Source: Sphingobacterium endophyticum
GTDB taxonomy: Bacteria; Bacteroidota; Bacteroidia; Sphingobacteriales; Sphingobacteriaceae
Direction of reading: 5' to 3'
DNA: 64,000 bases
Assembly: GCF_009733535.1 (NCBI RefSeq)
Contig: NZ_SMMI01000008.1
Span: 143,299-207,298, forward strand
Part shown: one piece after another, positions 38,036-48,324 of the stretch
How positions within the stretch are numbered: the stretch's first letter is position 1
How the letters are laid out: every line of letters begins with the position of its first letter
Made by a program: the position numbers and the translations under genes
Notes under the pieces: generated by a model
What the model was told of the DNA's origin: nothing
The model's input: the letters and a program-made list of their open reading frames with translations, nothing else
Database searches by the model: none

Positions 38036-38902
38036 ATGATACTGAAAAAGGAAATAGAAAAAAAAGCGTTGGAACACGAAGTGTCCAGAAGTACCATTGA
38101 CAAGGATTGGGTATTAGGTCATTTTGTCGATGCTATATTTTCGATAGATTCCTGTAGAGAAGCGTTAATATTCAAAGGAGGAACATGTTTACGAAAATGT
38201 TATATCCCGGATTATCGTTTTTCAGAAGACTTAGATTTCACATCCATCAGTCCTGATTTTCAATTGGATGAAGATTTATTGCGACAAATCATATCAATAG
38301 TACAAGAACGTACTGGTATGCAATTACATTTAGAAAAGCTCACCGATCTTCGACATAACGATATGCCAACTGGCTACGCTGCGATTGTAAAGTTTTGGGG
38401 AGCCGATCATTCGAAGGACCAAATTCCGCCAGATCCTTCCCGTTGGACGACTTCGATTAAGATTGAAATTATTTTGTACGAGAAGATGCTGTTTGAACCT
38501 AGTATGAAAACAGTGTACCATGACTATTCTGATCAGCTGAGTTCTGCAGTCAATGAAATTGTCTGTTACGATATAAGAGAAGTGTTATCTGAAAAGTTAA
38601 GAGCTCTGATTCAACGCTCCTATACAGCACCTCGAGACTATTATGATATTTGGTATTTGTCGAAATATGTTGACAATCTGCCTTGGTCAGAAATTAAACA
38701 GGCTTTTTTAGAGAAAATGGCATTTAAAGGACTCGAGTTTACGGGTGTAGATCAGCTTCTGAATGCTAAAATTGAAAACACGGTGAAACGAGCATGGAAA
38801 AATAGTTTAGGGCATCAGATCGCAAGTAGAAAGCTACCGGCTTTTGATGAAGTTAAAAAGGACTTGGAATTATTGTTTAATGAAATCTTCGAAACGAGAT
38901 AA
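38036..38902 (+). CDS. abiEii: AbiEii/AbiGii-like nucleotidyltransferase toxin
   Basis: This encodes 288 residues. Family motifs are present: KGGTCLRK (47-54, the GG-x-LRK nucleotide-binding loop) and RFSEDLDF (D65, D67, metal ligands), then KIEIILYEKM and the YDIREVLSEKLRALIQR...PRDYYDIWYL helix characteristic of AbiEii. The fold is a DNA polymerase beta-type nucleotidyltransferase. AbiEii toxins cause reversible growth arrest and block phage. The stop overlaps the hsdR start by one base (TAATG at 38900-38904), tying this toxin to the restriction system. Confidence 0.88.
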   Translation: MILKKEIEKKALEHEVSRSTIDKDWVLGHFVDAIFSIDSCREALIFKGGTCLRKCYIPDYRFSEDLDFTSISPDFQLDEDLLRQIISIVQERTGMQLHLEKLTDLRHNDMPTGYAAIVKFWGADHSKDQIPPDPSRWTTSIKIEIILYEKMLFEPSMKTVYHDYSDQLSSAVNEIVCYDIREVLSEKLRALIQRSYTAPRDYYDIWYLSKYVDNLPWSEIKQAFLEKMAFKGLEFTGVDQLLNAKIENTVKRAWKNSLGHQIASRKLPAFDEVKKDLELLFNEIFETR

Positions 38903-41900
38903 TGGCATTTAATGAAAACTCACGAGTAAAGATTCCTGCCCTCCTCCACTTAATGAAGCTGGGTTACACCTATATTCCCTTAAGAGAACAAGTCCGAAGA
39001 GAAGATACCAATATTTTCGAGTCGATATTTTTAGAAAGCCTGCAGAAAATCAACCCGAACGCTCAACTAGATGAGTTAAAGAGAGTGTTGGATGAAGTTA
39101 GCTTGGAACTCGATTATGAAGATATTGGTGAGAAATTTTATCAACGATTAACGGCTACTTCCGGCATTAAGATGATTGATTTTAAAAATTTCAATAACAA
39201 TAATTTTCACGTCACCACTGAATTGATCTGCAAGAATGGAGATGAAGAATTTAGACCAGACATCACCTTGCTCATCAACGGAATGCCACTCGCATTTGTA
39301 GAGGTAAAGAAACCACATAATAAAGAAGGCGTCTTGGCAGAAAGACGCCGTATCAACACGCGTTTCAAACAGAAGCATTTTAGAAAGTTTGCCAATGCGA
39401 CACAATTGATGGTGTTTTCCAATAATATGGAATATGAAGATGGTATTGTAGAGCCCGTTTTTGGAACTTTCTATGCTACTTCAGCCTATGTTGATTTGAA
39501 TTTCAATTATTTTCGTGAAGATGCCGATTATCCGGTAAAACAAGAATTTTTAGTACTGTCTGATGAGCTGGAAAATTTTGTTTTGAAAGATAATAATCTA
39601 CTGGTCATCAAACATAGCCCGGAGTTCAAAACCAACAAGGAGGCGTATACACCTACGCACCGTATGCTCACATCTTTGTTTAGTAGAGAGCGGTTGGCTT
39701 TCCTGTTGCGTTATTCTATTGCCTATGTTCGCGAAGAAAACGGACTGCAAAAGCATATCATGCGGTACCCTCAGGTATTTGCAACCATGGCGATTGCTGC
39801 AAAATTAGAAGAAGGAAAAACGAAGGGCATCATTTGGCACACGCAGGGTTCGGGAAAAACAGCTTTGGCATTCTATAATGTAAAGCATCTTACCGACTAT
39901 TACCAAAAGAAACACATCATTCCCAAGTTTTACTTTATTGTAGACCGCTTGGATTTATTGATCCAAGCCTCCAATGAATTTGCTAAACGTGGGTTGAAAG
40001 TCAATAAAGTTAATTCCCGGCAAGAGTTTGTTGAAGATTTACAGGTGGTTGGTGCCATTCATAACGATAGCGGACAGGCTGAAATCACGGTTGTTAATAT
40101 TCAAAAATTCAGCGAAGACTCCACCGTTCCCGAAGATATCGGGTACGATATCAATACGCAGCGCATTTTCTTTTTAGACGAGGCGCACAGAAGCTACAAT
40201 CCAAAGGGCAACTATTTAGCCAATCTGATTAATTCCGATAAAAATGCGGTGAAAATTGCGCTAACCGGTACACCACTCTTAAAAGAAGTGGCGAAAGAGT
40301 ATGATTCAAAGCTACTCTTTGGAAATTATATCCATAAGTACTATTACAACCGTTCCATTGCTGATGGGTATACCCTAAGACTGATTCGTGAAGAAATTGA
40401 AGGCAGTTTCAAGATGGAGATGAAAGAAGTCATGGAGCAAATTAAAGTGCTCAGAGGTGATATCAAGACATCTGATGTCTATGCTGACCGGAGATTTGCA
40501 CAAGGACTGTTAGATTATATCGCCAAAGACATTGAGGATTTTAGAGATTTTTGGAGGGATGAAGCGCTCGGCGGAATGGTGGTTTGTGATTCGTCCAAGC
40601 AGGCTAAGATGCTCTTCCAGTTATTTGAAGAAAGGTATGGCCAACAAGAGATAAATGTACAAAATTTATCGATAGCTGCTGACCCCGGAGTTCCCTATGG
40701 CGATAGACGAAAAGAAAAGCTGACTGCAGCTTTGATATTACATGATGAGAATGATAAGCAAATCCGCAAAGATTTGATCGAAGCCTTCAAAAGCAGAAAG
40801 ATTGACATTCTATTCGTTTACAATATGCTGTTGACTGGGTTTGACGCCAAACGATTGAAAAAGCTGTATTTGGCTCGGGTTATCCAGGACCACAATTTAT
40901 TGCAGACATTGACGCGGGTGAACCGTCCCTATAAAAACTATCAATATGGCTATGTTGTAGATTTTGCAGATATATCAAAAGCCTTCGACCGAACAAACCA
41001 GTTGTATTTTCAGGAGTTACAGGAGCAATTAGGCGATGAGATGGAAATGTATTCACATTTATTTAAATCCGAGGCCGAAATCCGCACTGAAATAAATGAA
41101 ATTCAGGAAACATTATTTCATTACGACACACAGAACCAAGAAATTTTCTCCCAGCAAATAGCAGCGATACACGATAAGCATGAATTGATACGATTGGTCA
41201 AAGCACTACGTACGGCCAAGGAGCTGAAAAATATTATTGCGATAAATGGATACGAAGGTCTTGGAGAGTTAGTGAACTTTGCCGTGCTGAACCGTTTACT
41301 CTTGGAAGCACAAAGCAGATTGGATAATCTAAACTTTGTAGAAAGCCTCGAGAGTAGTGATGAAACCCGTAACCTGCTAGACGCCGCACTGGAAGATATC
41401 GTTTTCCAATTTATTAAAGTTGGGGAAGAAGAATTGCGTTTAGCTGATGAGTACAAAGACCAACTTCGTAAAACAAGAGAAGCCCTACAGCAGAATTTTG
41501 ATACTGGCGATCCAGCTTTTATCAGTTTAAAAGAAGAACTGGAACGCATCTTTCGGAAAAAGAATCTTTCTGAAACAAATCAGGAAGACATGGTGGAAAA
41601 TATGCAGTTACTCCGTCAAATTTATGATCAGGCAAAGGAGTTAAACCGTAAAAATGCCTTGCTACGAGCGAAGTATGACCACGATGAAAAATATGCACGT
41701 ATCCATAAACGTTTAATTGAAAAAGGAAGCTTAACGGCTAAAGAAATGCAACTGCACCGTGCCCTGATACAAGTGAAGCTCGAAGTGGATGAAAAACTGG
41801 AAGGGCAAGAAGACATCCTGGAAAACCAAGCATGGTTTGACCGTTATGTTGTCAAGTTAGTTGCTCAACAGTTTGTAGTGAAAGAAAAAATGGAACTGGA

Positions 41901-41970
41901 CGCTACAACGCGTCAAAACATCAGTAATCTAATTGGAAAAGAATATTACCAATTACGCGGAAATATATAA
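38902..41970 (+). CDS. hsdR: Type I restriction enzyme, R subunit (HsdR)
   Basis: This encodes 1022 residues. The N-terminal PD-(D/E)xK nuclease site is visible as D120 in FRPDITLL and E134-V-K136 in FVEVKKP. The translocase motor follows: TQGSGKT Walker A with K319, DEAH at 426-429, LTGTPLL, then motif VI TRVNRPYKNY. The C-terminal third is helical (KEMQLHRALIQVKLEVDEKL) and would dock onto the methylase core. HsdR translocates DNA and cuts unmethylated DNA. Its start overlaps abiEii and hsdM begins 3 bp after its stop. Confidence 0.96.
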   Translation: MAFNENSRVKIPALLHLMKLGYTYIPLREQVRREDTNIFESIFLESLQKINPNAQLDELKRVLDEVSLELDYEDIGEKFYQRLTATSGIKMIDFKNFNNNNFHVTTELICKNGDEEFRPDITLLINGMPLAFVEVKKPHNKEGVLAERRRINTRFKQKHFRKFANATQLMVFSNNMEYEDGIVEPVFGTFYATSAYVDLNFNYFREDADYPVKQEFLVLSDELENFVLKDNNLLVIKHSPEFKTNKEAYTPTHRMLTSLFSRERLAFLLRYSIAYVREENGLQKHIMRYPQVFATMAIAAKLEEGKTKGIIWHTQGSGKTALAFYNVKHLTDYYQKKHIIPKFYFIVDRLDLLIQASNEFAKRGLKVNKVNSRQEFVEDLQVVGAIHNDSGQAEITVVNIQKFSEDSTVPEDIGYDINTQRIFFLDEAHRSYNPKGNYLANLINSDKNAVKIALTGTPLLKEVAKEYDSKLLFGNYIHKYYYNRSIADGYTLRLIREEIEGSFKMEMKEVMEQIKVLRGDIKTSDVYADRRFAQGLLDYIAKDIEDFRDFWRDEALGGMVVCDSSKQAKMLFQLFEERYGQQEINVQNLSIAADPGVPYGDRRKEKLTAALILHDENDKQIRKDLIEAFKSRKIDILFVYNMLLTGFDAKRLKKLYLARVIQDHNLLQTLTRVNRPYKNYQYGYVVDFADISKAFDRTNQLYFQELQEQLGDEMEMYSHLFKSEAEIRTEINEIQETLFHYDTQNQEIFSQQIAAIHDKHELIRLVKALRTAKELKNIIAINGYEGLGELVNFAVLNRLLLEAQSRLDNLNFVESLESSDETRNLLDAALEDIVFQFIKVGEEELRLADEYKDQLRKTREALQQNFDTGDPAFISLKEELERIFRKKNLSETNQEDMVENMQLLRQIYDQAKELNRKNALLRAKYDHDEKYARIHKRLIEKGSLTAKEMQLHRALIQVKLEVDEKLEGQEDILENQAWFDRYVVKLVAQQFVVKEKMELDATTRQNISNLIGKEYYQLRGNI

Positions 41971-41973
41971 AAC

Positions 41974-43614
41974 ATGACACACGATATTACCTATACCACA
42001 AAAACCAAACAGCTGATTGACAGTCTGAAAAGCGTATGTGCCAATTACGGTTTGGGCAACGATGGTAATGAGTTTAAAATTATAACACAAGTCTTTCTTT
42101 ATAAGTTCTTAAACGATAAATTCCGGTTCGAAGTTAAAAGACTTAGACCCGAACTGGCCGAACACAAAGAGTTTTATCAGAACCTTAAAAACCTATACGA
42201 TACACAAAGTGATCAGTATGAGCTATTGATGGATTTATTGGATGAAAATGTACCTCGTATGAAACCCCATCAACTCATCTCACATTTGTACAACATCCAA
42301 AACTCCGAAGACTTTGCCAAAACATTTGATGATACATTACGGGATATCAGTATAGAGAATGCCGATGTATTTTCTATCAAATCGTTTTCGGGAGCAAAAG
42401 ATAAACTATTTAACGATCTGAGCAACTACATCGAAGACTCGTCCCAAAGGGATGTCTTTTGTAAGGCATTGATCAACAAATTGTTTGAATTCAGTTTTGA
42501 AGAAAGTTTTGAAGATTATTTTACAGAAAAGTACGATTTTTTTAAAGATATTTTCGAGTATCTTATTAAAGATTACAACTCAGATTCTGGTAGTGTATAT
42601 GCTGAATACTATACACCCAACGCCGTAGCGCGTATCATTGCTAACATATTAGTAAAAGGTGATGTGAAAAAAGCCCGCTGTTATGATCCTAGTGTGGGAT
42701 CGGGGTCTTTATTGATGTCCTTAGCTCACAACATTGGCGAAGACCGATGCACCATTTATTCGGAAGACATCTCGCAGAAGTCGAGTACGTTGATGCGTTT
42801 GAATTTGATTTTAAATAATTTGACGCATAGCATTCCGAATGTCATTAGGACTAATACTATGGCAGAACCTTACTATCTGGAAAAGCAAAAATTTGACTAT
42901 ATTGTTTCTAACCCACCCTTTAAATTGGATTTCTCAGATTTTAGAGAAAATTTAGACACAGATCGTTTCAAAGAACGTTTTTTTGCGGGTATTCCGAAGG
43001 TAAAACCGAAAGATCCTAAAAAGATGGAAATCTATTTGCTATTTATCCAACATATTATGTACAGTTTGAATGATGTCGGTAAGGCAGCCATTGTTGTACC
43101 CACAGGATTTATTACAGCACAAAGTGGGATTGAAAAGAAAATACGTGAAAGATTGATTGACAAAGGTTGGTTACTCGGTGTGATCAGTATGCCAAGCAAT
43201 ATCTTTGCCAGTACCGGTACCAATGTGTCGGTTTTGTTTATCGATAAGCAAGCCGGCAAAGAACAGATCGTGTTAATGGATGCGAGTAAATTGGGCGAGA
43301 CGATAAAAGAAGGAAAGAATCAACGTACAGTACTTGCCCCGGAAGAAGAGACAAACATAGTCAACACTTTTCATAATAAAAATGCAATAGAAGATCTAAG
43401 CGTGATTGTCAATGCCGATGAGATCAAGGGGAAAAACTATAGCTTCTCAGCTGGCCAATATTTTGAAGTAAAGATTGAGTATGTAGATATCACGCCAGAG
43501 CAATTTCAGCTTAAGATGAACGGCTTTACAAAAAATTTAGACCGATTATTTTCTGAATCTGCCCTTTTGGAAAAGGAAATTAAAAAGCAACTGGGAGGCT
43601 TAAAATATGATTAA
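41974..43614 (+). CDS. hsdM: Type I restriction-modification, M subunit (HsdM)
   Basis: This encodes 546 residues. The N-terminal helical HsdM domain (NDGNEFKIITQVFLYKFLNDK) is followed by an N6-adenine methylase with SAM motif DPSVGSGS (238-245) and catalytic NPPF (313-316). It therefore has intact catalytic motifs, unlike the methylase-like protein at 45526. It works with HsdS to methylate adenines in a bipartite site. Its last 8 bases overlap hsdS (ATGATTAA), indicating coupled translation. Confidence 0.96.
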   Translation: MTHDITYTTKTKQLIDSLKSVCANYGLGNDGNEFKIITQVFLYKFLNDKFRFEVKRLRPELAEHKEFYQNLKNLYDTQSDQYELLMDLLDENVPRMKPHQLISHLYNIQNSEDFAKTFDDTLRDISIENADVFSIKSFSGAKDKLFNDLSNYIEDSSQRDVFCKALINKLFEFSFEESFEDYFTEKYDFFKDIFEYLIKDYNSDSGSVYAEYYTPNAVARIIANILVKGDVKKARCYDPSVGSGSLLMSLAHNIGEDRCTIYSEDISQKSSTLMRLNLILNNLTHSIPNVIRTNTMAEPYYLEKQKFDYIVSNPPFKLDFSDFRENLDTDRFKERFFAGIPKVKPKDPKKMEIYLLFIQHIMYSLNDVGKAAIVVPTGFITAQSGIEKKIRERLIDKGWLLGVISMPSNIFASTGTNVSVLFIDKQAGKEQIVLMDASKLGETIKEGKNQRTVLAPEEETNIVNTFHNKNAIEDLSVIVNADEIKGKNYSFSAGQYFEVKIEYVDITPEQFQLKMNGFTKNLDRLFSESALLEKEIKKQLGGLKYD

Positions 43615-45520
43615 TTGGAACCAAACTTCAATCGGAGAATTTATAAATTTTAACCCTTCTGAAAGTTTACCTAAAGGTGTGGAAGCAAAAAAAGTCCCAA
43701 TGGAAAGATTGGGCACTTTTGAGAGAAAAATAAAAGGTTTCGAATTATCTCCTTACAACTCTGGACCAAAATTTAAAAATGGGGATACATTGGTGGCGAA
43801 AATTACACCTTGTTTGGAAAATGGAAAAACCGCGTACGTCGATATTTTAAATGAAGGCGAAATAGCTTTTGGCTCATCCGAATTTATAGTATTACGAGAA
43901 AATGAGAAATCTGACTCTAAATTTATATACTACTTAGCAAGAAGTCCTCTATTTAGAGAACGTGCTATAAGTTGTATGGAAGGAACTTCTGGAAGAAAAA
44001 GGGTAAACGAGGGTGCTCTAAAAAGACAGGAAATTTTAGTTCCAAACGTATTAACCCAAAAAAAAATAGCATCTGTTCTTTCCGCATTAGACGATAAGAT
44101 TGAGCTTAACAATAGAATAAATACAGAGTTAGAGCAAATGAGTAAAACTCTGTATGATTATTGGTTTGTACAATTTGATTTTCCGAATGAGGCCGGTAAA
44201 CCTTATAAATCTTCAGGCGGTAAAATGGTATATAACAATGTCTTGAAAAGGGAGATCCCAGAGGGGTGGGATCACGAAAAGATAGCAGATTTAGGTACAA
44301 TAATAGGAGGCAGTACGCCCTCAAAATTGACAAAGAGTAATTTCGCGCCCAAAGGGATGCCCTGGATTACCCCAAAAGATTTATCGGTAAATATTGGTAA
44401 GAAATTTATCACGAGAGGTGAAATAGATGTCACGGAATTGGGGATGAAAGAAGCTTCTTTAAAAATACTACCTGCTGGTTCAGTATTAATGTCTTCAAGA
44501 GCTCCAGTGGGTTACCTTTCCATAAATAGAGTTGACTGTACTACTAATCAGGGTTTTAAATCGATAGTTTGCGATAAAACGTATTCGTGCGAATATGTGT
44601 ATTATGTTTTAAATAGGTATATGCCAGTTATTGAAGCAAATGCTACAGGTTCTACTTTTAAAGAGATATCGGCATCTGTTTTTAAATCAATCAATATTTT
44701 AAAGCCGAATCATCAAATTGTAGAGATGTTTATTAAAGTTATCAAACCAATTTTTGACAATCAAAATAATCTGGAGCAGCAAAATCAAGAACTTGCTCAG
44801 CTCCGGGATTGGTTATTGCCTATGCTCATGAATGGTCAGGTGAAAGTTGGTGACAATTACAATATAGAAAGTGATGCTGTTTCAATTGCTGCAGAACCAG
44901 ACGTAAGTTATGGTAGCACTGAGCCATTAGATATCCCTACCAACAAAAAAGGATTTGCACGGCAAGTTTTGGCTGGAAAAGTCGTGTCAGTATTTAAGGA
45001 TGATCCAAATTTTTCCAATATCAAATTTCAAAAAGTCCAGTTCTTGGCTGAACATATCATCGAGGCAGACTTGAACCAGAATTATTACTACCAGGCTGCA
45101 GGTCCGTATGATAACGCTTTTATGAAATCGATAAACGGACATTTCAAAACACAGAAATGGTTTGACTCGCAAAATCAACGCTTCGTAACTTTGACAAAAG
45201 AGGAGAAAATCGAGGGATATTATCAAGGTTATTTTGCACGGGGACAGGATCGATTGGATAGATTATTTAATTTGCTTTATCGAACAACAGAAGCAGAAGC
45301 AGAGATAATCGCAACCATGTATGCCGTGTGGAACAACAGAATTATTCAAGGAACGTCAATAACTGATAATGAATTGATTGAAGACTTTTATCAGTGGAGC
45401 GATCGGAAACAGCAATATACTAAAGATCAAATATTGGTTGGGTTAAACTGGTTAAGAGATAATAATTTGGAGCCAAAAGGGTTTGGAAATTTGATAAAGA
45501 AAGCTAAAAATACAAAATAA
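43607..45520 (+). CDS. hsdS: Type I S subunit (HsdS) with a 200-residue C-terminal extension
   Basis: This encodes 637 residues, against about 400 for a usual HsdS. Two target-recognition domains (about 1-155 and 210-395) each end in a coiled-coil spacer (VLTQKKIASVLSALDDKIEL; NNLEQQNQELAQLRDWLLPM). The second ends with MLMNGQVKVGD, the normal terminus. Beyond about 430 is a separate globular domain (GFARQVLAGKVVSVF, FSNIKFQKVQFLAEHII, AAGPYDNAFMKSI). Its KFQK and AGPYDN segments are only loosely reminiscent of Panacea/SocA-like domains; I do not assign it. HsdS sets the DNA sequence recognised by the HsdM and HsdR complex. Confidence 0.93.
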   Translation: MINWNQTSIGEFINFNPSESLPKGVEAKKVPMERLGTFERKIKGFELSPYNSGPKFKNGDTLVAKITPCLENGKTAYVDILNEGEIAFGSSEFIVLRENEKSDSKFIYYLARSPLFRERAISCMEGTSGRKRVNEGALKRQEILVPNVLTQKKIASVLSALDDKIELNNRINTELEQMSKTLYDYWFVQFDFPNEAGKPYKSSGGKMVYNNVLKREIPEGWDHEKIADLGTIIGGSTPSKLTKSNFAPKGMPWITPKDLSVNIGKKFITRGEIDVTELGMKEASLKILPAGSVLMSSRAPVGYLSINRVDCTTNQGFKSIVCDKTYSCEYVYYVLNRYMPVIEANATGSTFKEISASVFKSINILKPNHQIVEMFIKVIKPIFDNQNNLEQQNQELAQLRDWLLPMLMNGQVKVGDNYNIESDAVSIAAEPDVSYGSTEPLDIPTNKKGFARQVLAGKVVSVFKDDPNFSNIKFQKVQFLAEHIIEADLNQNYYYQAAGPYDNAFMKSINGHFKTQKWFDSQNQRFVTLTKEEKIEGYYQGYFARGQDRLDRLFNLLYRTTEAEAEIIATMYAVWNNRIIQGTSITDNELIEDFYQWSDRKQQYTKDQILVGLNWLRDNNLEPKGFGNLIKKAKNTK

Positions 45521-45525
45521 ATATA

Positions 45526-48324
45526 ATGACTTTACACGAAGCGATACAAACAGTATTAAACGAAAATAATCGTCCTATGCGGGCGAAAGAAATTGCTTCA
45601 GCAATAAATAGCAATGGATATTATTTGCGTGGTGATAGAGAGCCCCTAAAGGTTAATCAAATATACGCTCGTGTAAAAAATTACCCATCTCTTTTCCAGA
45701 ATGTAAATGGACATATTGTCCTCGTGCATGATTACTCTTGGAAAAATATATTGACAAGCTATGATTACCTAACTCATGTCCTAAGGGGTATATTTATTCA
45801 AGCTGACGTACAGTTTATTATTGCTGTCTTGTTTTATTACAAAAGGTTGGTAGATATTAATCACCGTTCGGGCCGTAATTATCCATTGGCCTTTGACAAG
45901 CACTTATTAAATTCTTTAGACGGGCTCATCGATGGTGGTCGATCACTAATAAATGGGCTTCATTCTTTGGAAGATTATCGCATTGCGCCCGAAGGAGTCT
46001 TCGAGGAATGTTCTCGTTTGCTTTCAAAACTTGACAAATCAAAAATTCAAGAAATATGGTCTGTGGTCAGCCAAATAGATACAAAACATTTAAGTGATGA
46101 TGAGTTCGGTAACATATATGAATATTTAATCACTATAGTATCTTTAGATGGTAATAAATCATCTCTCAACCATACGCCGTATAGTTTGCGAGAATTAATG
46201 GTCGAGTTGTTAGATGTAAAAAATGGGGCATCACTATATGATCCTGTAGCTGGAATAGGCGGCCTACTTATTGAAGCCTCACTTAAAGCATATGATGGTT
46301 TTTATGCTTATGGATCAGAAATTAACAGACGTATAGCTCAACTGGGCAATATGAATCTTGCAATGCACGGTTTAAATGTGCGCATTGAGGCTGAAGATTG
46401 TTTCGGTCAAATAAATAACCAAAAAGAATTCGATTATATCATAGCTGACTTACCCGCAAACGGTATTACAAATTCTTTGGAGTACTTTGAACTTTATAGC
46501 CAATATAATCTTCCTGCTCCTAAATCAGGAAAAAGTTTTGGGGCAATGGTGTTATTTGCTTTGTCTAAATTGAAAGGTACTGGTAAAGCAGTGTTAACAG
46601 TATCTGATGGATTTCTAGTAAAAAAAGGGATAGAACAAAGAATAAGAGAATTATTAATCGAAAACGATGTTATAGAAACAGTGATTAGCCTTCCGTATGG
46701 TACGTTGCGCCCCTACACTGATTCTAAGTCTTCAATACTTATCCTTAACAAAAACAAGGCTGGACAACTACGTAATCGTATCCACTTTATAACAGCCAAT
46801 ATTAGCGATCAGACCACAAAATCTGTGATTTTGGATAATGACGAAATTATTCGCTTATATCTTGAAAAAGAAACTTTTGATAAGAATGGGCAGTTAGTAG
46901 ATCTTGAGGATCTAAGACCAGATGCAAATTTACTGGCAGAATCTTATGACACACAGTTTTTACTAGCCAATTCAATGCTTAAAGAAGGGAAAGCAAAGTT
47001 TTTGACTGATCTGGTGGATGTAAAAGCTGGTGTTAGTCCCGAAAAAGCTGCTGTTTCTGCGGATGGAGATATTCCATTGATTAAGGTAGAGAGGTTATCC
47101 AAAGATATTTTAGATAATAATCTAAATATTCAAAATATCGACGGTATAAATGATTCCATTCGATATGGACGAAATATTGTATCTGAGGAATGTATATTAG
47201 TAGCTCGTATAGGTGACAACTTAAAGGCAACAATTTTTAAGCCTACAAATGAAACTCCGAGAATTTTACCTCATAACAACGTGTACGTACTTATTCCAAA
47301 TAATAGAATAGAATTAAGTATTGAGTACTTGTATTATCAACTTCACTCTACTTTCATTCAAGATCAAATCGAAAAACGCAAGTTAGGCGCGGTAATGCCT
47401 TATATCAGTATAGCGGGCCTGAAAGAAACTGTTATACCCTATATGACTTTAGATGCACAGAATGAGTTTGTACAATCCCAAAAAGCCAATCTAATATCAG
47501 AAGAGAGAAAACGCGTTGAAGATCGTATTAAAGCATTAGGGTATAAAGAGGAAACCAAACAGGCAGAGGCGGATGTTATTAAAACACTAACACATCAGTT
47601 AAGGCCAACTTTTTCAGGATTAAATGGCATTACCCAACGTATAGAACGAATTGTAAGAAGAGAAGATATTGGCCGATTAAAAGAATATGACAAAATTGAA
47701 TTGGATGTTGATCCGGAAATTGAGCAACAAATAACTGTTCCTGATAATTATACATTAAATCAGTTAATAGACAAGCTTTCTAAAGAAACGCAGCATTTAA
47801 ACGATATCCTCACCAATGTTGATAAGGTAATGAGTTTTAAATTGTTGCCAGAAGACCTCACGGAAGCTAATATACTAGATTTTCTACAAGACTATAAAAA
47901 TCAAAAGGCTGTTGAACAAAACGCTAAGTATAGTATAGAAGTTAAAGGCGATCCAGTTACAGTTCTTATACACAAACCTTCTTTCAAAGAATTGTTGGAT
48001 CAATTACTTATTAATGCAGAAAGACATGCATTTAGTAACCAAAGTAAAACCAACAAGATTATTTTTACCGTTCGTTATTCAAGCAGGAGAAACGTCGTTT
48101 CAATAGAGTACTCTAACAACGGAAATGCTTACGATTTAACCCAAAAAGATTTTATAACAGCGTTTGAGAAAGGAAACAAAAGTAAGGGTTCAGGGATTGG
48201 AGGAAATTATATCAGTAGAGTTGTTGAAGCACACAAAGGAAAGCTTATTATAGAAGAAAAAAATAAAAAAGGCTTCTCATTAACCATAGAATTACCAACA
48301 CCAAATAGCAAAATTCATGAATAG
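45526..48324 (+). CDS. HARE-HTH / degenerate N6-methylase / HsdS-like / histidine kinase fusion
   Basis: This encodes 932 residues in four parts. Residues 1-68 form a HARE-HTH (EAIQTVLNENNRPMRAKEIA, FQNVNGHIVLV). Residues 180-450 form an HsdM-like methylase that keeps the SAM loop DPVAGIGG (239-246). Its catalytic NPPF is replaced by DLPA (308-311), so methylation is unlikely. Residues 490-645 resemble one HsdS target-recognition domain, followed by a coiled coil. Residues 686-932 form a histidine kinase: H-box THQLRP with H690, N-box LINAERHA with N830, a weak G1 box NNGNA (864-868) and G2 loop KGSGIGG (887-893). It has no signal peptide or membrane helix. The start is 6 bp after hsdS and the end overlaps a response regulator by 8 bp. 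Sensing DNA or methylation state and signalling by phosphotransfer is the inferred role. Confidence 0.85.
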   Translation: MTLHEAIQTVLNENNRPMRAKEIASAINSNGYYLRGDREPLKVNQIYARVKNYPSLFQNVNGHIVLVHDYSWKNILTSYDYLTHVLRGIFIQADVQFIIAVLFYYKRLVDINHRSGRNYPLAFDKHLLNSLDGLIDGGRSLINGLHSLEDYRIAPEGVFEECSRLLSKLDKSKIQEIWSVVSQIDTKHLSDDEFGNIYEYLITIVSLDGNKSSLNHTPYSLRELMVELLDVKNGASLYDPVAGIGGLLIEASLKAYDGFYAYGSEINRRIAQLGNMNLAMHGLNVRIEAEDCFGQINNQKEFDYIIADLPANGITNSLEYFELYSQYNLPAPKSGKSFGAMVLFALSKLKGTGKAVLTVSDGFLVKKGIEQRIRELLIENDVIETVISLPYGTLRPYTDSKSSILILNKNKAGQLRNRIHFITANISDQTTKSVILDNDEIIRLYLEKETFDKNGQLVDLEDLRPDANLLAESYDTQFLLANSMLKEGKAKFLTDLVDVKAGVSPEKAAVSADGDIPLIKVERLSKDILDNNLNIQNIDGINDSIRYGRNIVSEECILVARIGDNLKATIFKPTNETPRILPHNNVYVLIPNNRIELSIEYLYYQLHSTFIQDQIEKRKLGAVMPYISIAGLKETVIPYMTLDAQNEFVQSQKANLISEERKRVEDRIKALGYKEETKQAEADVIKTLTHQLRPTFSGLNGITQRIERIVRREDIGRLKEYDKIELDVDPEIEQQITVPDNYTLNQLIDKLSKETQHLNDILTNVDKVMSFKLLPEDLTEANILDFLQDYKNQKAVEQNAKYSIEVKGDPVTVLIHKPSFKELLDQLLINAERHAFSNQSKTNKIIFTVRYSSRRNVVSIEYSNNGNAYDLTQKDFITAFEKGNKSKGSGIGGNYISRVVEAHKGKLIIEEKNKKGFSLTIELPTPNSKIHE

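Noticed and set aside
41121..41549. A serine-rich minus-strand protein inside hsdR
   Set aside because: It is antisense to the helical C-terminal part of HsdR; the composition is an artefact of codon use.
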